Shown here: piece by piece, positions 7,365-15,327 of the stretch | Layout: the number at the start of each line of letters is the position of its first letter | Numbering within the stretch: the stretch's first letter is position 1 | Source: Synechococcus sp. WH 7803 | GTDB lineage: Bacteria > Cyanobacteriota > Cyanobacteriia > PCC-6307 > Cyanobiaceae | DNA length: 64,000 bases | NCBI GenBank assembly: GCA_000063505.1 | Contig: CT971583.1 | Location: 1,767,918 to 1,831,917, forward strand | Direction: 5' to 3' | Notes under the pieces: generated by a model | What the model was told of the DNA's origin: nothing | Database searches by the model: none | Seen by the model: only the letters and a program-made list of their open reading frames with translations | Translations under genes and position numbers: made by a program

Positions 7365-8654
7365 GTGGCATCAACGCAACTAGCCCAGGCGCTGGCAACC
7401 GCCCTCGAAGCCGTCAAAAGCAATCCCAAGAGCGCAGAAGCACACAAAAACTTTGCCAACAGCTGTAGAGATTGCGGCTACCTTAACCAGGCGCTGACGT
7501 CAATATCTCAAGCTATTTTGCTGGATCCAAATGACACCAATTCTTACTGGATCCAAGGATTGATTCACAGGGAGCTTGGCAACTTCCATGAGGCGCTTCA
7601 ATCAAATCATCAAGCCCTAAAAATTGATCCTCACAATATCGATGCAACGATCGAGCTTGGCCACCTCCACCGCAAATTTGGCAATCTCGATCAAGCGCTG
7701 GCCTGTGCACTTGAATCAATTAAACCCAATGCTGCCGATACAACTAAAGCCTGTGATCTTTTAACACTCACACTTCAGCAACAAAGAAATACAATCAATT
7801 CAAAGGCAATCCACCCGATCGAGAGTGTCGACGCAGAACTCAGAAAGCTTCCATTGCCTGGAGCCAACAACAGCACAATCAGCGCAGCTGAGATTCAGCA
7901 TTTCATCCAAAAAGCCTTCATCATTACAGCCTCACTTGATCAGCAGATCAACACAAGCCTCACCCAGATCTATCATATTCAACAATCCGAAGCTCCAAAC
8001 TGCTCCGCCCTCAGCAAATTCTTTCTTGCTCAACAGGCGATCGCCAAGCGATGCCACAGCTGCTATAAAATTCAACTTAACGCCAAAAGTCTAGACGAGC
8101 TGCTGATGCTTCATTTTCTCATGAAAACATTGCATCTCAAAGATAGCAATATAAGCAAGTGCATGATTGAATTACGGCCAGGCCAAAACAATTTTTACAA
8201 GGGATTAATTTACTGCTCAGGCGTGAAGGAAGCCGCGCACGTTGCCAAAAATGTAATTTTAGAATGCCGGAAAAGGACAGCTCTTTCCCCCGAGGCTTCA
8301 ATCAATCGAGGATGCACATCCTTCAGAAAAGAATACCCCGATTACGGAGCAATCAATACATCCACAAGTCTTCAGGAAGGGCCAAGGCAACGCGAGGAGT
8401 GGGCGAATAAGGAAGCCCAGTTTTTCAAACAAAGGAATTCCATGCCGATCAACAAATCCGCCTCTGCGTTTAATCTCGGTGAATGGCTTATTATCAAAAA
8501 CTGGATCGCTTATGCCAACGCCATGGGTGACCCACTGACTGGGTATTCGCAGCCGAGCTTCAGCCACACCAACGCCAATTTTTTAGCGCAAGTTGAAATC
8601 ATGAAAGACAAACAAGCCAGCCCATGTCCACCCGAGATACCTGGCATTGAATAA
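7365..8654 (+). CDS. TPR-repeat protein with uncharacterised C-terminal half
   Basis: A 429-residue product from GTG 7365, chosen because GAGAGG lies six bases upstream; a TTG at 7275 would extend into the divergent gene's start. Residues ~10-130 hold about three TPRs (AEAHKNFANSC, NSYWIQGLIHRELGN, TIELGHLHRKFGNLDQAL). The C-terminal ~300 residues are rich in Asn, Gln, Lys and Ile with scattered Cys and match nothing I know. Base composition is clearly more AT-rich than the flanking housekeeping genes, which suggests horizontal acquisition. The 2OG-oxygenase gene starts 11 bases downstream, so the two form an operon. Confidence 0.72.
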   Translation: MASTQLAQALATALEAVKSNPKSAEAHKNFANSCRDCGYLNQALTSISQAILLDPNDTNSYWIQGLIHRELGNFHEALQSNHQALKIDPHNIDATIELGHLHRKFGNLDQALACALESIKPNAADTTKACDLLTLTLQQQRNTINSKAIHPIESVDAELRKLPLPGANNSTISAAEIQHFIQKAFIITASLDQQINTSLTQIYHIQQSEAPNCSALSKFFLAQQAIAKRCHSCYKIQLNAKSLDELLMLHFLMKTLHLKDSNISKCMIELRPGQNNFYKGLIYCSGVKEAAHVAKNVILECRKRTALSPEASINRGCTSFRKEYPDYGAINTSTSLQEGPRQREEWANKEAQFFKQRNSMPINKSASAFNLGEWLIIKNWIAYANAMGDPLTGYSQPSFSHTNANFLAQVEIMKDKQASPCPPEIPGIE

Positions 8655-8665
8655 GGAAAAATTTC

Positions 8666-9445
8666 ATGCCCCGCATTGACCCAGCCATGACAGATCAAGA
8701 CCTTGGCATCAAAGCGGCAGACTCTTTATTACGTTCATGCACAAGTGGGCAGGTTCGCTACCAACAGCCGGCACCCCACGGAGTGATTGATGATTGCTTT
8801 GATCCTGCCTCTCTGGCAGCCATCCATGAATATTTCCCGGCCCCAGAGATGATGAAGCCTTATCCAGGCCAGAAGAAGGATTGCATTGATCGATTATGCG
8901 CCCCACTGAGTGACAATGCATTGGGGAAAAGTCACATAGCATCATTCCAGCAACCTGCAGCTGAATTCTGGGACACATTTCAGCACCATCTCAATAATCC
9001 TGCTTTTAGCAGCCAACTACTCAATGCCATCATTCCAGCAAATTTAGCCAAAGAAAAGGATCGGCACCCATCAGTGCATCTCACAACGGTATTGATTCGT
9101 GATAGCGATGGTTACAGTCTTGGCCCTCATATCGACCCACCAAGCAGAGTTTTTACAATCTTGGCCTATCTGCCAGAGCATCAAGGGCTTAATGCATGCG
9201 GAACTCGACTCTACGTCCCAAAGAATCCCCAAGACCAAGATCGATTCCCAAAAAACGGAAAAACACAAGATTGGGCTAATTTTTTTGAAGTCAAAACGAT
9301 TGATTTTGTTTCCAATCGCGCTTTTGTTTTGCCCCGAACGGCTGAGGCCTGGCATGGCGTTCCAACCGTGAAAGGTTCACAAGGTCAGCGCAAGATGATT
9401 CTCATTGCTGGCATGAAGAACAACTTGATGGATGAAAACCAATGA
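8666..9445 (+). CDS. 2-oxoglutarate/Fe(II)-dependent oxygenase
   Basis: A 259-residue protein with the facial triad of 2OG-Fe(II) oxygenases: 'GPHIDPPSRVFTILAYLPE' supplies His155 and Asp157, His230 in 'EAWHGVPT' is the distal ligand, and Arg242 in 'GQRKMIL' is placed to bind 2-oxoglutarate. The fold resembles the prolyl-4-hydroxylase/phytanoyl type that hydroxylates side chains or small molecules. ATG 8666 has AAGGAAA upstream. The gene follows the TPR protein and shares its AT-rich composition. In picocyanobacteria such oxygenases often sit with TPR proteins and sulfotransferases; the substrate here is unknown. Confidence 0.8.
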   Translation: MPRIDPAMTDQDLGIKAADSLLRSCTSGQVRYQQPAPHGVIDDCFDPASLAAIHEYFPAPEMMKPYPGQKKDCIDRLCAPLSDNALGKSHIASFQQPAAEFWDTFQHHLNNPAFSSQLLNAIIPANLAKEKDRHPSVHLTTVLIRDSDGYSLGPHIDPPSRVFTILAYLPEHQGLNACGTRLYVPKNPQDQDRFPKNGKTQDWANFFEVKTIDFVSNRAFVLPRTAEAWHGVPTVKGSQGQRKMILIAGMKNNLMDENQ

Positions 9446-9464
9446 AGCTGATCCTTTGCGGGCC

Positions 9465-9660
9465 TCAGAAACGGCGCGGAATCGCCCCCCGTTCGCGGAT
9501 TAAGGCCTGGCGCCATTGCTGTTGAGCCAGATCCATGGGTTCATGAATTGGCAAAAGGATGCGATGGATTCCAGGGCAAAGCAAACCCTGATCCACAAAT
9601 TGAGGCCTTGCATTAGACCGATTTTCGCAGATTGGGATGATCGGCAAAGCGTGGGAGCGA
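9465..9660 (-). other. Orphan ORF at the right edge of the accessory block
   Basis: The minus-strand frame is open from about 9692 (inside the pyrF end) to a stop at 9465 and contains protein-like text (ARPQFVDQGLLCPGIHRI, then LLPIHEPMDLAQQQWRQAL). No start with a ribosome site is seen after the pyrF stop. It looks like the C-terminal stump of a gene truncated by the block boundary. I cannot name the family. Confidence 0.3.
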
Positions 9661-10416
9661 TCAGCCCAGGAGCTCCCCGCAACAAGCTGCAAACGCCGCG
9701 CTGGGATCTTCGGCCTTGGTGATCGGCCGGCCGATCACCAGCTGACTGGCTCCTGCTGCAATCGCCTCAGCCGGCCCCATCACCCGGGCCTGATCCCCAA
9801 CAGCAGCGCCTTTGGGGCGAATGCCTGGGGTGACCAACGCGAACGGTTCAGGGTGCTGCGCCCGCAACGCCGCGGCCTCCAGAGGTGAGCACACACACCC
9901 ACCGATTCCAGCGGTCGCCGAGAGCTGCGCCAACGCCGGCACCCGTTCGGCGATGCCCTGGGTGATGGCGAGTTCCCGTTGCAATCGCTGCTCCTCCCAA
10001 CTGGTGAGCACCGTCACCGCCAACAGCGTGGGGGCGGGTTGGCCTGCGCCTTGAGCTCCTTCCACCGCTGCGGCCTGGGCTGCCTTGAGCGCTTCGCTGC
10101 CGGCGCAGGCATGCACCGTGATCAGCTCGGCCCCCAGGGCCGCCGCCCGCCGGCAGGCCCCGGCCATCGTGGCGGGGATGTCGTGAAATTTGAGATCGAG
10201 AAACACCCGCAACCCCTGCTCGCGCAGTTGGGCCACCACCTCAGGACCAGCCTGCACAAACAGCTCCAGGCCCACCTTCACCCAACGCAGCCCCTCCACC
10301 TGGGCGGCAAAGGCCAAAGCCTGCTCGGGCGCCATGCCATCGAGGGCCACGATGATCCGATCAGCCGGATGAGCGGAACGCAACGATGCCAAGACAGCCG
10401 CAGCAGCAGCCTCCAT
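9661..10416 (-). CDS. pyrF: Orotidine 5'-phosphate decarboxylase
   Basis: PyrF decarboxylates OMP to UMP, the last step of de novo pyrimidine synthesis, in the cytosol. The 251-residue product has 'RIIVALDGM' at the first barrel strand, the catalytic '[13 protein letters not shown]' (Asp-Lys-Asp-type centre), '[12 protein letters not shown]' and the phosphate-binding '[12 protein letters not shown]' near the C-terminus. ATG 10416 ([12 protein letters not shown]) is preferred because upstream extension would run into the divergent cupin gene. In related picocyanobacteria I recall pyrF close to plsY; here they are separated by ~7.7 kb. Confidence 0.96.
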   Translation of the reverse strand: MEAAAAAVLASLRSAHPADRIIVALDGMAPEQALAFAAQVEGLRWVKVGLELFVQAGPEVVAQLREQGLRVFLDLKFHDIPATMAGACRRAAALGAELITVHACAGSEALKAAQAAAVEGAQGAGQPAPTLLAVTVLTSWEEQRLQRELAITQGIAERVPALAQLSATAGIGGCVCSPLEAAALRAQHPEPFALVTPGIRPKGAAVGDQARVMGPAEAIAAGASQLVIGRPITKAEDPSAAFAACCGELLG

Positions 10417-10440
10417 CCTGAGGCCACAGCCACCCGACCC

Positions 10441-10878
10441 ATGCTTCCGCGGATCATTCACCCCGACCAGCTCCAGGGCTACCGCTTCAGCGATCAGGAC
10501 CACTGCCGACTGGCCCTGCTCAGCTCACCCGCCGATGGTGATGACGACCGCGGGTCCCAGGAAGGGATCAGCCTGTTTCTGGAAATCCACGATCCCTGCG
10601 ACCGGGTGCCGTTGCACACCCACCATCACTCCGCGGAGTTTTATTTCGTGCTGCGGGGCACGGTGATCTTCCACATCGAGGAGCGGTCGATCACAGCCAG
10701 CACCGGCGACTTTGTGGTGGTTCCTGCCGAGGCCATTCACGATTTCGAAAATCCCGGCCCCGATCGCCTCTACCTGCTCACCGTGCTCAACCGCGATGAG
10801 GGTTTCTCGGAGATCCTGCGCCAGGGCGTTCCCACCGATCTCGAACCCGAAGATCTGGAGGTGCTGCGCAACCTCTGA
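10441..10878 (+). CDS. Cupin-domain protein
   Basis: A 145-residue single cupin barrel. The first motif is '[17 protein letters not shown]' with the His cluster and Glu that bind a metal, and the second is '[18 protein letters not shown]' with the last His ligand. Cupin_2 proteins range from enzymes to sugar- or ligand-binding proteins; nothing here fixes a function. It is divergent from pyrF with a 24-base gap between start codons, so promoters must overlap the coding regions or one gene is weakly expressed. A partial copy of the tyrS 3' end lies just downstream. Confidence 0.8.
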   Translation: MLPRIIHPDQLQGYRFSDQDHCRLALLSSPADGDDDRGSQEGISLFLEIHDPCDRVPLHTHHHSAEFYFVLRGTVIFHIEERSITASTGDFVVVPAEAIHDFENPGPDRLYLLTVLNRDEGFSEILRQGVPTDLEPEDLEVLRNL

Positions 10879-10907
10879 TCCCCATCAAGGCAGCTTGAGG
10901 GACAGGC

Positions 10908-10936
10908 CCCTGCTCAAGCGGTAAGCCGCCGGAAGG
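10908..10936. repeat. Direct repeat copy 1 (tyrS 3'-end duplicate)
   Basis: Twenty-nine bases here are identical to 11622-11650, which covers the last codons of tyrS and the end of the PIN toxin gene. Similarity continues with mismatches for ~30 bases beyond (to about 10970), so the duplicated unit is ~60 bases. The copies bracket the toxin-antitoxin genes. Confidence 0.92.
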
Positions 10937-10970
10937 CCCTCCTGCCCAGCCGCAGCACATACCCCTCTAG

Positions 10971-10992
10971 CTTAGCCGCCCTGCCGGCTAAG
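10971..10992. promoter_or_regulatory. Inverted repeat upstream of the antitoxin gene, likely operator
   Basis: CTTAGCCG and CGGCTAAG form perfect 8-base arms around CCCTGC, ending eight bases before the antitoxin ATG. Phd/YefM and VapB antitoxins usually bind palindromes at this position to repress their own operon, so this is the likely autoregulatory site. Binding is inferred. Confidence 0.6.
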
Positions 10993-11000
10993 CTGATGCC

Positions 11001-11228
11001 ATGCAAGTGAATCTCCACGCCGCCAAGACCCACCTCTCCCGTTATGTGGAGCAGGCCCTGGATGGGGATGAGGTGGTGATCGCTCGGGCCGGCAAACCCC
11101 TGGTGAAGCTCGTCCCCGTCGACACCTCACCGCGCAGGCGGACGCTGGGGTTCATGAGCAACCAGGGCATCGCCACTGCTGATGTGAAAGCCGACTTCGT
11201 TGATGACATCAACGCCATGTTCGGCTGA
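11001..11228 (+). CDS. Phd/YefM-family antitoxin
   Basis: A 75-residue antitoxin. The N-terminal half is a typical Phd/YefM DNA-binding fold: MQVNLHAAKTHLSRYVEQAL, then 'GDEVVIARAGKPLVKLVPV'. The C-terminal tail (TADVKADFVDDINAMFG) is the flexible part that would neutralise the toxin; 'DDINAMFG' resembles tails of antitoxins paired with PIN toxins. The stop overlaps the toxin start as TGATG, giving coupled translation. An inverted repeat just upstream is the probable autorepression site. Confidence 0.9.
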   Translation: MQVNLHAAKTHLSRYVEQALDGDEVVIARAGKPLVKLVPVDTSPRRRTLGFMSNQGIATADVKADFVDDINAMFG

Positions 11229-11638
11229 TGACCAGCGGAACAACACCGCCACGCCTGCTCGACACGCAGCTGCTGATCTGGATGGCCTTTGCACCGGAAG
11301 AGCTCCCAGCCACGCTGATCCCAGATCTGAAAGACCGACAACAACGCTTTTTTGTGAGTGTCGTCAGCCTGTGGGAAGTGGCGATCAAACGCTCGCTCAA
11401 CCGCCCCGACTTTCAGTTCGACACTGCTGCGTTACGCCAGCATCTCCAGCGTGAAGGGTTTGAAGAATTGCCCATCCAGGCCGAGCACTGCTTAGCCGTC
11501 CAGAATTTGCCCTGGCACCACAGGGATCCTTTTGATCGGTTGCTGATCGCTCAGGCGCAGCAGGAGCGGAACCAGCTACTGAGCTGCGATCAGACCCTGA
11601 GCGAGTACGGGGCCTGCGTCACCCTGCTCAAGCGGTAA
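11228..11638 (+). CDS. vapC: PIN-domain toxin (VapC type)
   Basis: A 136-residue PIN-domain ribonuclease. Acidic metal-binding residues are visible in '[12 protein letters not shown]' (first Asp), '[10 protein letters not shown]' (Glu) and '[13 protein letters not shown]' with a later '[12 protein letters not shown]' (Asp). Such toxins cleave tRNA or rRNA when freed from the antitoxin. It is coupled to the antitoxin gene by a one-base overlap. Its last codons overlap the convergent tyrS end within a 29-bp direct repeat, so the terminal LLKR residues come from sequence shared with tyrS. Confidence 0.9.
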   Translation: MTSGTTPPRLLDTQLLIWMAFAPEELPATLIPDLKDRQQRFFVSVVSLWEVAIKRSLNRPDFQFDTAALRQHLQREGFEELPIQAEHCLAVQNLPWHHRDPFDRLLIAQAQQERNQLLSCDQTLSEYGACVTLLKR

Positions 11639-11650
11639 GCCGCCGGAAGG
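11622..11650. repeat. Direct repeat copy 2 (within the tyrS 3' end)
   Basis: This is the native copy: it contains the tyrS stop codon (complement of 11628-11630) and the toxin stop (11636-11638). The identical copy at 10908-10936 lies on the other side of the toxin-antitoxin pair. Confidence 0.92.
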
Positions 11651-12872
11651 TCTTCTTGCCCAACTGCAGCACCTTGCCCTCCAGCTCCGCGGCTGTGGCG
11701 AACTCCTGGTTGGGGTCGGTGATTTTCTCCCCCTCCAAGCGCACGGCGCCACCCTTGATCTGACGGCGCGCATCGCTGCTGCTGGCGCAGATGCCCACCG
11801 CGCTGAGCAAATAGAAGGCCTTGGCCGGAAAGTTCACCTGCGCCAGCGACGCCTCCGGCACCTCCGCCGCCGCATCACCCGCTCCGCCCACCAGGCTGGC
11901 GGCATCGGCCTGAGCCTTGGCGGCGGCCTCCAATCCATGGCGGCTGGCGGTCACAGCGAGAGCCATCGCCTTCTGCTTCTCGCGTGGGTTCTCCGGCAAC
12001 GCCGCCAGATCCAGGTTGGTGAGCAAGGTCACGTAATCGTTGATCGCCCCATCGCCCACCTTTTCGAGCTTGGAGTACATCGAGAGGGGATCCTCCTCCA
12101 AACCCACGGTGTTACCGAGGCTTTTGCTCATCTTCTGCACCCCATCGAGACCCACCAGGATTGGCAAGAGCAACCCGAACTGCGTCCCCTTGCCGAAATG
12201 GCGTTGCAGATCGCGGCCCATGGCCACATTGAACTTCTGGTCGGTGCCGCCCAGCTCCACATCGGCGTTCACCGCCACCGAGTCGTAGCCCTGCAGCAGC
12301 GGATAGAGAAACTCATGCAGGGCAATGGGCGTGCCGCTGCCATAGCGCTTGGAGAAGTCGTCCTTGGCCAGCATCTGGCCCACGGTGGCCGTCCCCAGCA
12401 GGCCGATCACGGCCGGCAGGTCCAACCCCTCCAGCCATTCGCTGTTGCGGCGCACCTCCAAACGGCCGGGGGTCTCGAAATCCAGCAGGGCCGTGTCCTT
12501 CGGCTGCCCCTGGCCCAGCTGGGCGAGATAGGTGGCGGCATTGGCGTCCACCTGCTCAGCTGTGAGCTGCACCCGGGTGTCGCTTTTGCCGGTGGGATCA
12601 CCGATCCGCGCCGTGAAATCCCCGATGATCAGCACCGCCGTATGGCCCGCATCCTGGAAGGCCCGCAGCTTGCGGAACAGGATGCTGTGGCCCAGATGAA
12701 TGCTGCTGCCGGTGGGATCGATGCCCAATTTCACGCGCAGCGGTCGGCCCTGCGACTCCGCTTGCGCCAGGCGCGCCGCCAGAGCCTGATCCGCATCGGC
12801 GGGGTCTCCTGCAGGAAAGAGATCGGCCATGCCGCGCGACAGCCAGGCCGGCAAGGACGGGGTCGGGGCCAT
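11628..12872 (-). CDS. tyrS: Tyrosyl-tRNA synthetase
   Basis: TyrS charges tRNA-Tyr with tyrosine in the cytosol. The 414-residue class I enzyme has the HIGH-like 'LGHS' in '[15 protein letters not shown]', the Tyr/ATP pocket, '[19 protein letters not shown]', and the KMSKS motif in '[14 protein letters not shown]'. The C-terminal ~70 residues are an S4-like RNA-binding domain ([21 protein letters not shown]). It is the TyrZ-like form typical of this lineage. The open frame runs to 13454, but ATG 12872 ([11 protein letters not shown]) gives the normal length. It converges on the PIN toxin with an 11-base overlap. Confidence 0.96.
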   Translation of the reverse strand: MAPTPSLPAWLSRGMADLFPAGDPADADQALAARLAQAESQGRPLRVKLGIDPTGSSIHLGHSILFRKLRAFQDAGHTAVLIIGDFTARIGDPTGKSDTRVQLTAEQVDANAATYLAQLGQGQPKDTALLDFETPGRLEVRRNSEWLEGLDLPAVIGLLGTATVGQMLAKDDFSKRYGSGTPIALHEFLYPLLQGYDSVAVNADVELGGTDQKFNVAMGRDLQRHFGKGTQFGLLLPILVGLDGVQKMSKSLGNTVGLEEDPLSMYSKLEKVGDGAINDYVTLLTNLDLAALPENPREKQKAMALAVTASRHGLEAAAKAQADAASLVGGAGDAAAEVPEASLAQVNFPAKAFYLLSAVGICASSSDARRQIKGGAVRLEGEKITDPNQEFATAAELEGKVLQLGKKTFRRLTA

Positions 12873-12913
12873 GGACAGGCGGAGCGGTTGCGGGCTGAAT
12901 CGTACGGGTCGCC

Positions 12914-13240
12914 TCAGCTGGGGGGCTGCTCCAGCTGACTCTTCATCCGCTCCAGCGTGCCGTGCATCTGCTCGAACATCTGTTCGGGCGTGATGCCGAA
13001 TTGCCCCAACTGGGTGCGCAGCTGCTCCACCGTGAGCTTGGCCTGGAAGTCTTCCGAGAGCTCGAAACGCTTCATGAACACGCGGTAGCGCTCCATCAGC
13101 TCCTCCATCGTGTCGATGAATTTCTTCTTGCCCTCCCGGTCGAACTTGCCGTAATCCGAGCCCAGCTGCATCAGTTGCTGGTAGTCGCCGAACAGCCGCT
13201 TGGCCTCCTCCTGCACGATTTCGGAGTCGAAGAACGCCAT
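12914..13240 (-). CDS. DUF1825 family protein
   Basis: A 108-residue soluble, mostly helical, charged protein beginning [20 protein letters not shown], with '[19 protein letters not shown]' in the middle. This is the cyanobacteria-specific DUF1825 family, of unknown function and normal length here. It lies 41 bases upstream of tyrS on the same strand, and may be cotranscribed with it. The gene upstream is divergent. Confidence 0.88.
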   Translation of the reverse strand: MAFFDSEIVQEEAKRLFGDYQQLMQLGSDYGKFDREGKKKFIDTMEELMERYRVFMKRFELSEDFQAKLTVEQLRTQLGQFGITPEQMFEQMHGTLERMKSQLEQPPS

Positions 13241-13281
13241 GGCTCCATCCGTTTACTTGCGAAAGTCTGAACAATGAGCGC

Positions 13282-13298
13282 CCGCACTGACAGTGCGG
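13282..13298. promoter_or_regulatory. 17-bp inverted repeat upstream of the LuxR-type regulator gene
   Basis: CCGCACTG-A-CAGTGCGG is a perfect palindrome in the 125-base gap between the divergent DUF1825 and LuxR-type genes, 67 bases before the regulator's start. It could be an operator, possibly for the regulator itself; no T-run follows, so a terminator is unlikely. Confidence 0.4.
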
Positions 13299-13365
13299 AT
13301 CCACGCCCCTGGATTCGCGCCACCATGAAAGAGCCAACGGCCTCGGTTCCCGCCCGTTTCTCCCG

Positions 13366-14091
13366 ATGGATCTCAGCGCCCAGATCCCCTTACTGCAAGA
13401 GCAATCCCGCCAGGGCCACGGCCTGCTGCGCCGCAGCCGCACCGCCATCGCCACCGCCGACCCGGTGCTGCTCGCCAGCTGGACGATCTGGTTCGAAGGT
13501 CAGGGGCCTCTGGTGGCCGCCTGCACCAGCGAAGACGACTGCCTCGGCAACATTCAGAGCCAAGCAGCCACCCTGCTGCTCTGCACCGATCTGCTGGAGA
13601 GCGGCAGCGGCATCAGCCTGGTGGAGCGCGCCCTTGCGGTTCAGCCCGAGCTCAAGGTGCTGATCCTGCTGCACAGGCCGATCGCCCGCACGATCCTGAA
13701 CGCGATCGAGGCCGGATGCCATGGCATCTGCGCTGTTCAAAGCGCCGGCACCGGCGCGGTGGCCACCGCCTTCACCGCGATCGACAGCGATGGGCAATAT
13801 CTCGATCCGCTGATCAGCGGTGTGCTCCACCACAGCCGGCTTCCCAGCAGCGGCCAGTCCCTGCCCCTGCAGGAACTCACGATGCGCGAGGAAGACGTGC
13901 TGCGCGGGCTCTGCCGCGGCATGAGCAATGAGGCGATCGCCAACGACCTGGTGGTATCGATCGAGACCGTGAAAAGCCACGTGAGCAGCCTGCTGCGCAA
14001 GCTGGCAGCCAAAGACCGCACCGCAGCGGTGGTGACCGCCTTTCGTGAGGGGCTCGTGCAGGTCCCCGCCAGACCGCCCCGCTGGACCTAG
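13366..14091 (+). CDS. LuxR/NarL-type response regulator
   Basis: A 241-residue transcription regulator. Residues ~25-150 form a diverged receiver: 'ATADPVLL' and '[15 protein letters not shown]' with Asp75 at the phospho-acceptor place, but the usual paired acidic residues and conserved Lys are not evident. Residues ~170-235 are a LuxR-type helix-turn-helix ([33 protein letters not shown]). It probably binds DNA as a dimer; whether it is phosphorylated is uncertain. No histidine kinase is adjacent. Divergent from the DUF1825 gene, with a palindrome between them. Confidence 0.85.
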   Translation: MDLSAQIPLLQEQSRQGHGLLRRSRTAIATADPVLLASWTIWFEGQGPLVAACTSEDDCLGNIQSQAATLLLCTDLLESGSGISLVERALAVQPELKVLILLHRPIARTILNAIEAGCHGICAVQSAGTGAVATAFTAIDSDGQYLDPLISGVLHHSRLPSSGQSLPLQELTMREEDVLRGLCRGMSNEAIANDLVVSIETVKSHVSSLLRKLAAKDRTAAVVTAFREGLVQVPARPPRWT

Positions 14092-14125
14092 GGTCCTGGC
14101 CAGGCTGCTTAGGAGACACGCGGCA

Positions 14126-14698
14126 ATGGCCCGCCGGCACTGGCTCGATCCCCTGGCACGCAAGGTGCTGCAGGCCATCGGCGACCTGCCGGCCGATCCG
14201 GTGCGCCCAGCCGCTGCCCCCACTCCAAGGAACGAAGAAGCCAGCTGGTGCATCGATGTGAACCGGGCCACGGCCGACGACTGGCGCCGACTACCCGGCT
14301 GCAGTGAGGCCATGGTGGATCTGCTCCTGCGCCTGCAGCAGGGCGGGGTGCAGTTCAGCCAGCTGGAGGATCTGGCCCGTCTGCTCGAGTTGCCATCTGC
14401 GCTCTGCGCGCAGTGGCGGCCCCATCTGGTGTTTCGCTGGCATGGCGACGCTCCCCCGCTGCCGGATCAACCGCCCCTCGATCTCAACGCTGGCAGTCCC
14501 ACCCTGCTGGCCGCCAGCCTGGGATGGCCGCAGGAGCGCCTGCAGCGCCTGATCAGCGAACGGCGCCGCCAACCCTTTCAGCACCTGGCAGACCTGCAGG
14601 AGCGACTCTGTCTTCCGCCTGATGCCGTGGAGGCTCTGATCGGTCGGGTGACGTTCGGTGCTAAACCCTCCGGCCCCAGCCTGCCGCCGCGGCGTTGA
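14126..14698 (+). CDS. Helix-hairpin-helix protein, ComEA-like
   Basis: A 190-residue protein with two helix-hairpin-helix-like repeats: 'CIDVNRATADDWRRLPG' around residue 45 and 'PLDLNAGSPTLLAASLGWP' around residue 120, each opening with the 'DxNxA' of ComEA-type HhH modules. Such domains bind DNA without sequence preference. No signal peptide is seen, so it differs from periplasmic ComEA. AGGAG lies 10 bases upstream of ATG 14126; the open frame extends back to 14045 inside the regulator gene. It is followed within four bases by a GIY-YIG gene, so they likely form an operon. Confidence 0.72.
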   Translation: MARRHWLDPLARKVLQAIGDLPADPVRPAAAPTPRNEEASWCIDVNRATADDWRRLPGCSEAMVDLLLRLQQGGVQFSQLEDLARLLELPSALCAQWRPHLVFRWHGDAPPLPDQPPLDLNAGSPTLLAASLGWPQERLQRLISERRRQPFQHLADLQERLCLPPDAVEALIGRVTFGAKPSGPSLPPRR

Positions 14699-14702
14699 GT
14701 GC

Positions 14703-15290
14703 ATGGCTGACGCACCCCGCCAGGGCGATCTCTTTGCTGATGCCTCCCAGACCGGCGCAGCGGGTGGCGGCGCAGAGCTGGCGATCACAGCCCCCCAGCT
14801 ACGCCGCTGGCAGCAGCGGGTGCATGCCTTCCAGGCGCCGCTGTTTGCGCCCACACCGCCAGACGCTCTGCAGGGCGCCTTCTTCGAGGCGGCCCAGGAT
14901 CCCCTCGCCAGCTTTGACCCCCTGCAGCTCAAACCGCTGCCGCTCAGTTTCTGGCGCTGGCCGGAAGGCCCCCATCAAGGCGCAGCGCTCTATTTCGTGA
15001 TGGACCGCCCTGCTGATCTCGCGCAGCCCCTGCTGCTCTACATCGGAGAAACGATCGCCGCCGATCGTCGCTGGAAGGGAGAGCACGACTGCAAGGCCTA
15101 CCTGGCCGCCTACCAGGAAGCCTGCATGGCCTGTGGTCTGCGCTGCAGCACCAGCATTCGCTTCTGGGGCGATGTGCCCAGGGCCACCCGGGCCCGCCGG
15201 CAGCTGGAACAGACCCTGATCCGACGCTGGCAACCGCCCTTCAACAAGGAAACGCGCGAACGCTGGGCCACACCGTTCCATGCGGCTTGA
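14703..15290 (+). CDS. GIY-YIG domain protein
   Basis: A 195-residue protein. The C-terminal ~110 residues carry a GIY-YIG-like fold: 'ALYFVMDRPA' and 'LLYIGETIAADRRWKGEH' give the Y..YIG pair, then an Arg-rich helix 'RATRARRQLEQTLIRRWQ' and 'PPFNKE', which is the typical closing motif. The N-terminus (RQGDLFADASQ) is a variable tail. Members are nucleases or degenerate relatives; the usual catalytic Arg and Glu are plausible but not certain. ATG 14703 follows the HhH gene stop by four bases, which suggests the two act on the same DNA structure. Confidence 0.78.
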   Translation: MADAPRQGDLFADASQTGAAGGGAELAITAPQLRRWQQRVHAFQAPLFAPTPPDALQGAFFEAAQDPLASFDPLQLKPLPLSFWRWPEGPHQGAALYFVMDRPADLAQPLLLYIGETIAADRRWKGEHDCKAYLAAYQEACMACGLRCSTSIRFWGDVPRATRARRQLEQTLIRRWQPPFNKETRERWATPFHAA

Positions 15291-15327
15291 GGGAGGCTTC
15301 TAGCATCGCTGCAGGCATCGGCTCCCC

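Noticed and set aside
12873-13454. Extension of the tyrS frame upstream of ATG 12872
   Set aside because: It runs through the DUF1825 gene and adds ~190 residues with no TyrRS features.
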